Below are positions 30,238 through 39,297 of a stretch of 39,305 bases of DNA, in pieces (the stretch's first letter is position 1; every line of letters begins with the position of its first letter). Made by a program: the position numbers and the translations under genes. The notes below the pieces were generated by a model that did not search any database, was not told the origin of the DNA, and saw nothing but the letters and a program-made list of their open reading frames with translations. This DNA comes from SIG299 sp964541485 (lineage in GTDB: Bacteria; Bacillota; Clostridia; Lachnospirales; Lachnospiraceae), in NCBI GenBank assembly GCA_964541485.1, contig CAZIQL010000021.1, positions 1 to 39,305 of the forward strand, in the 5' to 3' direction.

Positions 30238-32173
30238 TTGCTTCTTCTGCCTTCTTTTCAGCTTCCTTTTCCTCAGCCGTCTTAATATTCTTGCCGGTCA
30301 GACGATTGTAAATCTCTAAGAATTCCTTACCTGTAATACTTTCTTTTTCGCACAGATATTCTGCAATTTCCTTTAACACTTCCTGATTATCTGACAGCAG
30401 TTCCTTTGCCCTTGCATAGCAGTCCTTCATCATTGTACGGAGTTCTCTGTCAATCTCTGCTACCGTTTCTTCACCGCAATTCATGACTGCCCTGCCATCC
30501 AGATACTGGTTCTCAATCTGCTCCAGTCCCACCATTCCAAAGGTATCCGACATACCATAGCGGGTAATCATGGCTCTGGCAATCTTGGTTGCCTGTTCTA
30601 TGTCATTGGCAGCTCCGGTTGTAATTTTCCCAAACGTCAGCTCTTCTGCCGCACGTCCTGCACAGAATGTCACTATTCTGGTAATCATTTCGTCCTTTGT
30701 CATCAGGTACTTTTCTTCTTCCGGAGCCTGCAATACATAACCGAGAGTTCCCATGGTACGGGGTACGATGGTAATCTTCTGCACAGGTTCCGATTCCTTT
30801 TCCAATACACTGATTAACGCATGCCCGACTTCATGATAAGCTACCACGCGCTTTTCTTCGTTGCTTAAAATGCGGTCCTTCTTTTCCTTACCTGCAATCA
30901 CCACTTCCACCGATTCAAACAGGTCAGCCTGAGTCACAACATTTCTTCCGCACTTTACTGCCAGAATAGCAGCTTCATTGATCATGTTAGCTAAATCAGA
31001 ACCCACCGCACCGGAGGTTGCCAGTGCAATTGCTTCCAGATCAACCGAATCATCCATCAGGACATTCTTTGCATGAACCTTTAAGATTTCTATTCTTCCC
31101 TTTAAGTCAGGCTTATCCACAATCACGCGGCGGTCAAAACGGCCCGGACGAAGAAGTGCCTTATCCAGCACCTCCGGACGGTTTGTCGCTGCCAGAATCA
31201 CGATACCCTTTGATGTATCAAAACCATCCATTTCCGCAAGCAGCTGGTTTAATGTCTGCTCTCTTTCATCATTTCCGCCAAATCTGGAGTCCCTGCTCTT
31301 ACCTATGGCATCTACTTCATCGATAAAGATAATACACGGTGCCATTGCCTGCGCCTGCTTAAACAAATCACGCACTCTGGACGCACCGACACCCACATAC
31401 ATTTCTACAAAATCCGAACCGGATAACGAAAAGAACGGTACCTTCGCCTCACCGGCTACTGCTTTTGCAAGCAATGTCTTACCTGTTCCCGGAGGTCCAA
31501 CAAGTAATGCTCCCTTTGGAAGCTTTGCACCGACCTTGGCATACTTTTGCGGATCATGCAGGAAATCAACCAATTCGAGAATGGATTCCTTTGCCTCTTC
31601 CTGTCCGGCAACATCCTTAAAGGTCACGCCGGTTTCCTTCTCCACATACACCTTGGCATTACTTCTTCCGACTCCCATAATGCCTCCGCCGCTTTTATTT
31701 AACATACGGGATAACATCATGCTGAGCAAAAAGAACATCAAAAACATGGAGCCAAGGCTGATTAACATTTCAACAATTGCCGATGTGCCATCCGACAAAA
31801 CTCTGGCATAAGAAACGCCTGCCGCCTCGCACCGTGCCTGAATTTCATTACCATCCTCCAAAAGACCGGTATAATAGGTTATGGTATAATTTTCATACGG
31901 CTGATTTTTGGGTGTCAAAACAAGCTTTCCGCTGTCTGCATATATCTCAACCTTTTCCAGCTTATCTTCATTCAAAAGCGTAACGAACTCATCATATGTG
32001 ATTTCTTCTGTCGTCTCTTCTTCAATCTGCTCCATTATAAAAAGATAAATAATCAGCATGATAACCGAACATACCAGACAGATAAAAATCGCCGCGCGGT
32101 TGGTTTTCCTATTGTTTCCGTTCGGGTTCTGTCCATCTCTATTTTGATTCAAATTTTTATTTTCTTCGCCCAT
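30230..32173 (-). CDS. ftsH: ATP-dependent zinc metalloprotease FtsH
   Basis: This 647-residue membrane-anchored hexameric AAA protease degrades damaged membrane proteins and short-lived regulators. After an Asn-rich cytosolic start, helix 1 (AIFICLVCSVIMLIIYLFIM), an extracytoplasmic domain and helix 2 (MLISLGSMFLMFFLLSMMLS) follow. The AAA module has Walker A VGPPGTGKT, pore loop FVEMYVGVGAS, Walker B CIIFIDEVDAIG and the SRH region. The zinc site is YHEVGHALI (HExxH, with Val where Ala is usual). A consensus promoter (32242-32271) drives ftsH-uvrC. Confidence 0.95.
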   Translation of the reverse strand: MGEENKNLNQNRDGQNPNGNNRKTNRAAIFICLVCSVIMLIIYLFIMEQIEEETTEEITYDEFVTLLNEDKLEKVEIYADSGKLVLTPKNQPYENYTITYYTGLLEDGNEIQARCEAAGVSYARVLSDGTSAIVEMLISLGSMFLMFFLLSMMLSRMLNKSGGGIMGVGRSNAKVYVEKETGVTFKDVAGQEEAKESILELVDFLHDPQKYAKVGAKLPKGALLVGPPGTGKTLLAKAVAGEAKVPFFSLSGSDFVEMYVGVGASRVRDLFKQAQAMAPCIIFIDEVDAIGKSRDSRFGGNDEREQTLNQLLAEMDGFDTSKGIVILAATNRPEVLDKALLRPGRFDRRVIVDKPDLKGRIEILKVHAKNVLMDDSVDLEAIALATSGAVGSDLANMINEAAILAVKCGRNVVTQADLFESVEVVIAGKEKKDRILSNEEKRVVAYHEVGHALISVLEKESEPVQKITIVPRTMGTLGYVLQAPEEEKYLMTKDEMITRIVTFCAGRAAEELTFGKITTGAANDIEQATKIARAMITRYGMSDTFGMVGLEQIENQYLDGRAVMNCGEETVAEIDRELRTMMKDCYARAKELLSDNQEVLKEIAEYLCEKESITGKEFLEIYNRLTGKNIKTAEEKEAEKKAEEANV

Positions 32174-32241
32174 CCTATTCTCCTTTTAATCATCGATATA
32201 TTCTTCTGCGTTTTTCTAAAAGATATTCTCAGCCAGATTGT

Positions 32242-32271
32242 ATTATATAGGTTCTTTGGGTGTAAAATCAA
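32242..32271 (-). promoter_or_regulatory. sigma-A promoter of ftsH-uvrC
   Basis: On the minus strand TTGATT (32266-32271), an 18-base spacer and TATAAT (32242-32247). Confidence 0.65.
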
Positions 32272-32292
32272 TAGATTCCGTCGAAAATTTAC

Positions 32293-33165
32293 CTAAAATT
32301 CACAAAGAGACGGCATATGGATGCAAACCTTTTCCTTCTCATCAAGCTCCTCTGTCCGCACACTCCAGATTCTTCCGGACGGGTCATAAGTAATTGAAAC
32401 CCTTTCATCCTCCAGCAGCTCTTTTACCGGTGCAAAGGCGCATGCAAGCTTTAACACTTCTTCGTCACTTTCGTATACTTCAATTTTTGCATGAGGAGCC
32501 AGTTTTGCCAGTTCTCTGATATGGTAGCCCATGCCAAACCCTTTCACCAGGTAGGTTTCTGTGCCGTTCTTTGCCCATGCTCTTGCAAGCAGATAAGCCT
32601 CCTGCAACACTTTATGATTGGAGTGCAGATAACGGGAACCTTTTTCTGTGCCGACGGCCACTGTCATCAGTCCGCAGGAAGTATATTCGACCCGGTATCC
32701 CTTTTCTAAAAGCTCCTCCGGATTAAGCGGTTGCTCCAGCCACTCTGCCACCGCTGTATCTCCGTTTGTACGCTCCATTGCCCCGCGCATTGCAAGACAA
32801 CGAAGCCGATACTGCTCTTCATCAAACACCGCAGTCTCTTCCTTTTTCATAATCAGCTCCTGCACATTGCAGAGCAGGGTCGATAATTGCAGCTCCAAAA
32901 GGTCTGCCAAAAGCACATAGTCCGTACATCTGCTGGCTTCTAAAATTCCTTCCAGCATTTCAATCAGGGAATCTGTGGATACCAGTTCAAAATATTCCGG
33001 ATTGCTGATAATTCCGTCTAAAACACTCCTCATTCCCTCAGAAATCCTCGGCATATACTCCAGCGCCTGCAGGTAATTCTGTTCTCTGAAGCAAAGCACC
33101 GCTTTATCTGTCATATCCAGAAGCTCTATATTGTTATAAAACATCTGCTTCATCTGCTCTGTCAT
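32293..33165 (-). CDS. MAF/DUF115-like N-terminal-domain protein
   Basis: This 290-residue protein resembles the N-terminal part of motility accessory factor (MAF) proteins, which take part in flagellin glycosylation. The telling segment is YLHSNHKVLQEAYLLARAWA, then YLVKGFGMGYHIRELAKLAP and IEVYESDEEVLKLA, a Rossmann-like edge strand pattern. Complete MAF proteins are about twice this length with a DUF115 sugar-transfer domain, which is absent here. The first ~130 residues are helical with no known motif. It follows the glycosyltransferase gene closely (GGAGG within its 3' end), which supports a linked role. Function as a glycosylation or structural partner is inference. Confidence 0.5.
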   Translation of the reverse strand: MTEQMKQMFYNNIELLDMTDKAVLCFREQNYLQALEYMPRISEGMRSVLDGIISNPEYFELVSTDSLIEMLEGILEASRCTDYVLLADLLELQLSTLLCNVQELIMKKEETAVFDEEQYRLRCLAMRGAMERTNGDTAVAEWLEQPLNPEELLEKGYRVEYTSCGLMTVAVGTEKGSRYLHSNHKVLQEAYLLARAWAKNGTETYLVKGFGMGYHIRELAKLAPHAKIEVYESDEEVLKLACAFAPVKELLEDERVSITYDPSGRIWSVRTEELDEKEKVCIHMPSLCEF

Positions 33166-33170
33166 GCTGC

Positions 33171-34184
33171 TTACGCCTCCTGTTGCAATATTTCTTCATA
33201 CGCCCGGGCTTCCTCTGTCCTTCCCTGCTGCCAAAGCAGCCGGACCGCTTCTTTTAAGGCATCTGCCCCGCCATAAGAGATACTTATGTAGCTCTCTGCC
33301 CCAAACGCAGCCCTTGTGTACCAGTCCGTTGCCTGCTCAATATCCGTTTTTTCATAATACTCACCCAGCAGAAAACAAAGCTCTGCCGGAATATTTCTTC
33401 CTGTGGCAACCACCGGAAGCACCAGAGCCAAAAAGCGTTCCCAGTCTTCCAAAAGCGCATATGTTTTTGCTGCGACACATGTCGCCTCCCGCCTTTTTTC
33501 CTCCGGGATATTTTCATCGGAACTCCTTTTTGCAAACCACTCTACGGCCGTCATGAAATTTTCTTTTTCACCGGAAATGAACAACTCTTTCGCATACATG
33601 CTAAAGAGCCTGTCGGACATTGTTCCGTCCTTTTTCAGCACCCGTTCCATCGCTGCAAAATCCCGGTCGGAATGCATGGCCTGGGGCCTGTGCTGAATCT
33701 CTATGTCACTGGAATACACCACCGGATCCAACGCCACCGTCTCATGAATCGGGTCAATCCACCGGAATTCTCTCAGCCGTTTGAACAATTTCGGGCGCGG
33801 CTCCTTTGTAAAATTATAAGCCATATTACGATTTTCCGGATTCACATAAATCATTTCGACGATTTCAATTTCCGGCAAAAGCACTTGCTTTAGCTGCAAA
33901 AATTTTTTTCGGTCAGTTTCCTCAAGCACCTCATCTGCATCCGGCGAATACACATATTCCATGGTTGCCTTGGAAAAAGCAAAATTACGTGCCGCCGCAA
34001 AATCATCCACCCATACAAAATCATAGATTTTATCCGTATAATTTGCCGCAATCTCCTTCGTTCTGTCTGTGGATCCCGTATCCACGATGATAATCTCATC
34101 TGCAATTCCCTTTAATGAATTCAGACATCCGGCCAGAACCGCCTCTTCATTTTTCACTATCATGCATGCACTTATTGTAATCAT
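33171..34184 (-). CDS. family-2 glycosyltransferase with TPR-like C-terminal region
   Basis: This 337-residue protein starts ISACMIVKNEEAVLAGCLNS and IIIVDTGSTDRTKEIA, the GT-A nucleotide-sugar binding start of family-2 transferases. AARNFAFSKATMEYVYSPDADE contains the metal-binding DxD-type motif. The acceptor region RPKLFKRLREFRWIDPIHE fits SunS-like protein glycosyltransferases. The C-terminal third (about 190-337) is helical with TPR-like periodicity. Its place between fliD-fliS and a MAF-like gene suggests flagellin or surface-protein glycosylation. Sugar and acceptor are unknown. Confidence 0.82.
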   Translation of the reverse strand: MITISACMIVKNEEAVLAGCLNSLKGIADEIIIVDTGSTDRTKEIAANYTDKIYDFVWVDDFAAARNFAFSKATMEYVYSPDADEVLEETDRKKFLQLKQVLLPEIEIVEMIYVNPENRNMAYNFTKEPRPKLFKRLREFRWIDPIHETVALDPVVYSSDIEIQHRPQAMHSDRDFAAMERVLKKDGTMSDRLFSMYAKELFISGEKENFMTAVEWFAKRSSDENIPEEKRREATCVAAKTYALLEDWERFLALVLPVVATGRNIPAELCFLLGEYYEKTDIEQATDWYTRAAFGAESYISISYGGADALKEAVRLLWQQGRTEEARAYEEILQQEA

Positions 34185-34210
34185 GGTTCACTCCAATACC
34201 CTGTTTCCTG

Positions 34211-35656
34211 TCACGGAGCCGTTGTTGGTGTCGGTGTTGCCACCGGAACCACCGTGTAATCCACCGGCTGGTCCGTTATAATATAAGTAGACGCAAGCCC
34301 GTCCTCTTCTCCTGCAATACGATACATCAGATAAGACCCCTGCGGCACCTTCGCTCTGGTCAGCTTCAGTGTTTTTCCGCCCTTTATGCTGTGCCAGTAA
34401 TACTGTGTCACATCAATGTCATTTAAGTCTGTAATCAACGCATACTCTTCCGGCGTGATGACTGCCACCTGATACTTGTCATCCGAAACATTCACAATAG
34501 TCACTCCTGCTTTTGCAGAGGAGGAAACTGTGTTGCTGATGGTAAGCGCATCCGTTTCTGGTACTACCGATGCATCCGTCAGAGGTATCACAACCTCAGT
34601 AATCTTAGAAGCCGCTTTCTTTGACGTACCTGCTGTTCTTACATATAAAACAACTCCGATTGGATGATTTTCCTCATCGTAGGCATACGTAAACTGCTTC
34701 TGCGTATTTGCACAAAGCGATGCATAATCCAGCGCCGCATTTCCGTTGATGCCAAGCAGCCGGTGCAGGGAAAGCCCCGCCACACGCTCACTCGTCATAA
34801 TCGTTGTAATCGCCTTTTCACGCTCAGCCTCTGTCACAAGGTAATCCTCGCTGCCAAGCTTCTTATTGTAGTCCGGAATCAATACCCATGTTTTTTTGTC
34901 TAACGAAATTTCCTGACCGTTCTTTACGGAAATCTCCATGGTATTCGGATTTAATGCCGTCTGTGGTCCCGATGCCAGACTTAATATCTTAACAGCCGCC
35001 ACCGAGCTGGTTCTTGCACCCGTATCGGTTACTGTATCATTCACAGCCTTTATGCGGAACTGAAGCTCAATTCCTTTGATGTTCATTTCCTTCAAATCAA
35101 GCTCCGAAAATGCTCTCCAGGCACCATCATCACCTTTTCTCCACTCAATGTTCTGCAAATCAAAGTAAGAAGTATCCCGACCTTCCTTATCCACAGTAAA
35201 GATAAAATATCCGGTATCAATGGAAAACTTCGGATACTTTGCATATTCTGTTTTCCACTTTTCTGCCTCGGTAATGTCAGAGGAAAGCAGGGTCCCGGTA
35301 AATGTAACCTTCAATTCTTCTTTCCACAAAATATCCTTGCTGACGATGGTATCCTGTACATCGCCACGCAGATATAGGCGGACCGTCTTATTGTCCTTTA
35401 TCCAGGAAATATCAAACACCGCTTTGCCATCTTCTCTTACTTCACAGACCTCCCAGCGGCTGACATCAGCATAGTACACATCCGTAAAATAAATAACGGA
35501 ATCCTTTGATGTCGTCACGGTCACTGTTTCATTGATGTAATCCACCAAAACGTCTGCCCCGGCATCAATGGAGGCCCCTGTTTTCTGCCCGACTGCACAA
35601 AGCACAAGTGCTGCAAACATCATGGCAAAAGCCAAAATCTTACCGAACTTTTTCAT
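34211..35656 (-). CDS. secreted hypothetical protein in the flagellar cluster
   Basis: This 481-residue protein has an N-terminal signal peptide (MKKFGKILAFAMMFAALVLC, then AVGQKTGA). Cleavage probably falls after GA near residue 28; the Cys at 20 lacks a good lipobox. The mature part is beta-rich without a motif I recognise. It contains repeated SKDSVIYFTDVYYAD- and DDKYQVAVITPEEY-type strands and ends in a Pro/Thr tail (VVPVATPTPTTAP). Tails of that kind often act as spacers at the cell surface. It sits between the FlgN-like and glycosyltransferase genes, each within about 30 bases, so it is part of the operon. A surface or filament-associated role is inferred. Confidence 0.7.
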   Translation of the reverse strand: MKKFGKILAFAMMFAALVLCAVGQKTGASIDAGADVLVDYINETVTVTTSKDSVIYFTDVYYADVSRWEVCEVREDGKAVFDISWIKDNKTVRLYLRGDVQDTIVSKDILWKEELKVTFTGTLLSSDITEAEKWKTEYAKYPKFSIDTGYFIFTVDKEGRDTSYFDLQNIEWRKGDDGAWRAFSELDLKEMNIKGIELQFRIKAVNDTVTDTGARTSSVAAVKILSLASGPQTALNPNTMEISVKNGQEISLDKKTWVLIPDYNKKLGSEDYLVTEAEREKAITTIMTSERVAGLSLHRLLGINGNAALDYASLCANTQKQFTYAYDEENHPIGVVLYVRTAGTSKKAASKITEVVIPLTDASVVPETDALTISNTVSSSAKAGVTIVNVSDDKYQVAVITPEEYALITDLNDIDVTQYYWHSIKGGKTLKLTRAKVPQGSYLMYRIAGEEDGLASTYIITDQPVDYTVVPVATPTPTTAP

Positions 35657-35676
35657 TCACTCCACACTCCTTCCTT

Positions 35677-36168
35677 CTACTTTTTCTGATCCATAAAGTA
35701 GGAAGCTCCTGTCTGCATCTTAATCATATTTTTATAATACTTATCTGCCGTCTGCTTGCTTACTTTAAATTCCTTGATTCCTTTTTTCTTGTCCCGCAGA
35801 CAGATTTCCATGTTGGAACGGTTCTTCTGCTCCAATGCCGTAAGTGCCACACCAAGATCTGTCACCCTTGTAATCAGTGCCTGCAGCTCCAAAATCTGTT
35901 CCTTGTACTGTTCTTTGTTTTCGGCCAATTCTTCAGCCATTCTATTGTAAACAGACTGAAACCCATTGTCGAACTCGTCAATCTTCTTAATCAGTCCTTC
36001 TTTTTTCTCAACCAAAGCGGCAAATTCTTCTTCCGCAAAAGCATCTCTTTTCAGTATTTCTTCCTGGCCCTTTGTGTACTCCAGGATTTTTTCCAAATGT
36101 GCTTCCTTCTTGCTCAAAATGTCAATCATCATTCTAACGTAAGTTGTTCCGCCTGCACCTTCTGCCAT
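35677..36168 (-). CDS. FlgN-like flagellar export chaperone
   Basis: This 163-residue, almost wholly helical, charged protein (KKEAHLEKILEYTKGQEEIL ... EEEFAALVEKKEGLIKKIDE) has a coiled-coil pattern like FlgN-family chaperones, which keep hook-associated proteins FlgK/FlgL unfolded for export. KEGLIKKIDEFDNGF near residues 72-86 resembles the family's conserved central part. The C-terminal SKQTADKYYKNMIKMQTGAS may be the client-binding helix. It follows fliS in the operon, separated by a structured 165-base gap. FliT-type identity is an alternative. Confidence 0.55.
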   Translation of the reverse strand: MAEGAGGTTYVRMMIDILSKKEAHLEKILEYTKGQEEILKRDAFAEEEFAALVEKKEGLIKKIDEFDNGFQSVYNRMAEELAENKEQYKEQILELQALITRVTDLGVALTALEQKNRSNMEICLRDKKKGIKEFKVSKQTADKYYKNMIKMQTGASYFMDQKK

Positions 36169-36184
36169 ACCAATTTCTCTCCTT

Positions 36185-36316
36185 GTCCAATATCATCCCT
36201 GTAATCTACGCGCGCAAAAAGCGGCACTTTGAAAACGCTTCACGTTTCCTCAGTCGCTTCGCTCCAGTCAAGAAGAAGCAGTTGCGGAAATAAGCAAGCT
36301 TATCCGCAACTGCTTC
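36185..36316 (-). repeat. structured intergenic element between fliS and the FlgN-like gene
   Basis: A perfect 14-bp stem GAAGCAGTTGCGGA (36275-36288) with TCCGCAACTGCTTC (36303-36316) is followed on the minus strand by TTGACTGGAGCGAAGCGACT and a second hairpin (AAGCG...CGCTTTTTG, near 36210-36235). From memory, similar units recur between Lachnospiraceae genes. Within this window there is only one copy. It may reduce expression of distal genes or protect the fliD-fliS message. Confidence 0.5.
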
Positions 36317-36332
36317 CTCTCTCCATCCGCTC

Positions 36333-36713
36333 TTAGCGCACGTACATGTGATTCTGCTTCATGATTTCCTTCCAAAGGTCTCTCATTTCACGAATTTGAT
36401 CCAATGCCTTATTTAAAATTTCAGGATCCTTCTTGATGTTTGCCTGAATTAAGAGATTGCTGATGTACTCATATACCACATCAAAATCCTTTGCGGTTGC
36501 ATACTTAAAATCCAATGTTGCACGGAACTCTGTGATGATGTTCTGCACCTTGATGATATTGTTGTTCACTTTTTCAAAATCATTCTGCTCAAATCCAAGT
36601 AATGCAATATTACAGAATTTAATGGCTCCTTCGTATAACATTAACGTTAACTCTGCCGGAGAAGCGGTATTTACCTTGGTTCCCTGATAAAGGGTTGCTG
36701 CATTCGTTGCCAT
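36333..36713 (-). CDS. fliS: flagellar export chaperone FliS
   Basis: This 126-residue helical chaperone binds the C terminus of flagellin in the cytosol and prevents early polymerisation. The FliS core is clear: LYQGTKVNTASPAELTLMLY (8-27), EGAIKFCNIAL, then NIIKVQNIITEFRATLDF and YEYISNLLIQANIKKDPEIL. A GGAGG ribosome site lies upstream. It starts 31 bases after fliD, the usual order in Firmicutes. The flagellin gene itself is outside the window. Confidence 0.93.
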   Translation of the reverse strand: MATNAATLYQGTKVNTASPAELTLMLYEGAIKFCNIALLGFEQNDFEKVNNNIIKVQNIITEFRATLDFKYATAKDFDVVYEYISNLLIQANIKKDPEILNKALDQIREMRDLWKEIMKQNHMYVR

Positions 36714-36744
36714 AATAAGCCTCCTAATCTTAATCCTTTATTTA

Positions 36745-39297
36745 CTATTGTGTACTTGTTCCCAATAAAGCTGCCAGCGAGTTGGTCTGACTCTGTAACT
36801 TACTGAGTGCTGTTTCCATCGCGGTAAACTGATCGTAATACTTCTCTTCCAGTGCTGCAATCCGGTCTTCCATAATCTCCAGATCATCTTCATAATCATC
36901 CAACAAGTTGCTGTACTGTTTGTCGTTATAGAAGGTGAGTGCACTACTGATTTCGGTCTTTGCACACTTTTCTGTCATTGTCTCATACAACTTGCCGAAT
37001 ACGTTGGTCAGAACCGTCATTACCTGATCCGGATCCTCCTCGAGTGCTGCCTTTAAACGGTCTTCATAGGTTGCATATGTGGAATCATCTGTATCACCGT
37101 ACAAATGAAGCTTACCGTTTTCGGTATAGTTTCCTGTCACAATACCGTATGTGGAAAGGGAATACAGTTTTCCTGTTTCCGCATCCTTATACGTGGAGGA
37201 AAGTGCTGTACGCATGCTGGTAAGTAAAGAACCAAGAGTATCGTCTCTTCGAAGAAGTGCTCCCTTAATCTTATTTTCCCAGTTTTCAATTTCTGTTTCA
37301 GACATTGCTTCCTTCTGCTCATCGGTCAGAGGGTCATAGCCTCTGGCAGAATCTGCATTGTATAAGCTGTTCATCTCTTCAATTAACTTGTTATACTCGG
37401 TTAATGCTTCTTTTACAAGATTGTATGTGGAATCGGAATCCTTGCCAACGGTTATCTGTACCGTGTCATACTCTCCCGTTTCCTTATTAAGCGTCGTAGA
37501 AGCAAGATTTAATGTAATGCCGTTTATTGTAAAGCTGTTCGATGTTTCCTCCATGGTCGCGCCGTCTAATACAATCTTTGCATCAGACGCTGCCACCACT
37601 ACCATGCCGACGGAATCCCCGTTTTCATCGGTATTCTTTAAATCAGCTCCGGTAATCCGGGAAAGTCCCATTGCCGCAAGTGCATCATTCATTTCAATCG
37701 TACCGGCTGCCGATGCACTCAGAAGACCTGCCTCAAGATTACTCTTTAATTCAAGAATTTCTTCCGTATCCTCTGCTGCTAAAATCTCTGCCTGTCTGGT
37801 ACTGATGCCTTCCTCGTATGCACTCTTCTGTTCAGCAAAAAGGGTTGCACGCATCTCATCTGCAATGTCCGCTTCATATTCTGCGGATGCCTTTGTCTCT
37901 TCATAAGCTGTTTCATAAGCCTCTGTATAGGTAGAACCTACCGTAATGGTATTTCCTTGTGCATCTGTCAGCACATTGCCATCAGCATCTGTCAATGCAT
38001 AATTCCATGTATCTACTTTTGCATACGCTTCCTTAAGAGCATTCAGCTCTTCGGCCTTTGCAATCTTTTCTTCTTCTGTCAGTGTGGTGTCTGCTTCCAG
38101 AGCTTTAAGAGCTGTGTCTACCTCTGCAGCACTCGCATAAAGAGGATTCCCGTCATCATCCACTGCCGCAGCAATCAATGCCTGTGCCTCATCTACAGCT
38201 TCCGGAGTCAATGTGATCGGATCCGCATAGCCATCGCCAAGTGACAGTCCCAAATCGGTCACTGCCTGCTTTGCTGCTTCATTTGCCCCGCTGACAACGC
38301 CCGCTTCCAGCTTTTCTACTGCCACATCAAACAGAGTATCAAACGTGTATTCTGTCGTTCCGTAGGCAATCGTTGCGGAAGTATCTGCCGCTGCCGCTTC
38401 CAATGCCGCATCAAACTTTGCTTCTTCTTCCTTCGTTGCAGTCTGGTTTGCATATGTCGTTTCCGCTGCGCTCTTTACCACGTCAATCGCATCCATGACT
38501 GCCTTCTGTGTCTTATCCGTGCTGTCATAATCTACGGATAAAACATCATCTATCAGCTCTACGTTCTGACGGAGAGTTGCCAGTGCTTCTTCATATTTCG
38601 TCTTTTCTGTCGCAGAAAGTAAAGAAGTATCAATGCTGTCCTCAATTGTGGAGAACACGTTACCTGCTGTCTCGCTGAGCTCCGATGTGGTAATGGAGAA
38701 TGCATTATTCTTACCGCTTTCAGAGGAACTGATGAAGAATCTCTGCTGTGTCTCATCAAACGTTGCCGTAAGACCTGCTTCCTTACATGCGGTTAAGAAA
38801 TCATTTACGGTCGTACTTTCCGTAACTTCCAGCTTTTTCACAACTTCATCTTCCGTATCCTTTTTTCCGGTAATGGTGATAATCGTACCTGCCGCAACAC
38901 CGGTTCCAAGTTCGGATAACTTTGTATTTTTATTGTAGGTGTTTGCCGTCTGTGATACCTTTGCACCGGTTACATATTGGGAACTTGCCAGCTGCTTAAT
39001 CTGTAAAGAGTGGGTTCCGACTGCTGCCGTCGAACTTGCGGTAGCCTTTACCACACTTTCATTTGAACTGGTCGCGGTTCTTGTCATGTAAGAGCTCTGC
39101 AGACGAAGCTTGGACGCGTACTTGGTATAGAAAGAATAAATCTTTGTATTCAGTGCGGACCATGCTTCCGTTGTCCACTTATTGAGTGTAATCTTGTTTT
39201 CAATTTTTGTTGCCTTTGTCTGCTGTGCAGAGACCATTGCTTTTACGATGGAATCCGTATCCAGACCGGAAATCATTCCTGATAATCCAATTCCCAT
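36745..39297 (-). CDS. fliD: flagellar filament cap protein FliD, enlarged
   Basis: This 850-residue protein forms the filament-tip cap that guides flagellin assembly. The N-terminal D0/D1 segment MGIGLSGMISGLDTDSIVKA, with KIENKITLNKWTTEAWSALN, is typical. The matching C-terminal segment is DDLEIMEDRIAALEEKYYDQ, FTAMETALSKLQSQTNSLAA and LLGTSTQ. Bacterial FliD is usually about 450-600 residues. The extra length lies in the middle (about residues 230-560), rich in Ala, Glu, Asp and Thr, with DADGNVLTDAQGNTITVG-like repeats. This surface domain is probably exposed and variable. AGGAAAA precedes the ATG at the window edge, so its promoter is not seen. Confidence 0.92.
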   Translation of the reverse strand: MGIGLSGMISGLDTDSIVKAMVSAQQTKATKIENKITLNKWTTEAWSALNTKIYSFYTKYASKLRLQSSYMTRTATSSNESVVKATASSTAAVGTHSLQIKQLASSQYVTGAKVSQTANTYNKNTKLSELGTGVAAGTIITITGKKDTEDEVVKKLEVTESTTVNDFLTACKEAGLTATFDETQQRFFISSSESGKNNAFSITTSELSETAGNVFSTIEDSIDTSLLSATEKTKYEEALATLRQNVELIDDVLSVDYDSTDKTQKAVMDAIDVVKSAAETTYANQTATKEEEAKFDAALEAAAADTSATIAYGTTEYTFDTLFDVAVEKLEAGVVSGANEAAKQAVTDLGLSLGDGYADPITLTPEAVDEAQALIAAAVDDDGNPLYASAAEVDTALKALEADTTLTEEEKIAKAEELNALKEAYAKVDTWNYALTDADGNVLTDAQGNTITVGSTYTEAYETAYEETKASAEYEADIADEMRATLFAEQKSAYEEGISTRQAEILAAEDTEEILELKSNLEAGLLSASAAGTIEMNDALAAMGLSRITGADLKNTDENGDSVGMVVVAASDAKIVLDGATMEETSNSFTINGITLNLASTTLNKETGEYDTVQITVGKDSDSTYNLVKEALTEYNKLIEEMNSLYNADSARGYDPLTDEQKEAMSETEIENWENKIKGALLRRDDTLGSLLTSMRTALSSTYKDAETGKLYSLSTYGIVTGNYTENGKLHLYGDTDDSTYATYEDRLKAALEEDPDQVMTVLTNVFGKLYETMTEKCAKTEISSALTFYNDKQYSNLLDDYEDDLEIMEDRIAALEEKYYDQFTAMETALSKLQSQTNSLAALLGTSTQ

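Noticed and set aside
35608..36204. 198-residue frame antisense to the FlgN-like gene, rich in Phe and Leu
   Set aside because: Phe/Leu richness is the reverse of Lys/Glu codons in a coiled-coil gene; not a membrane protein.
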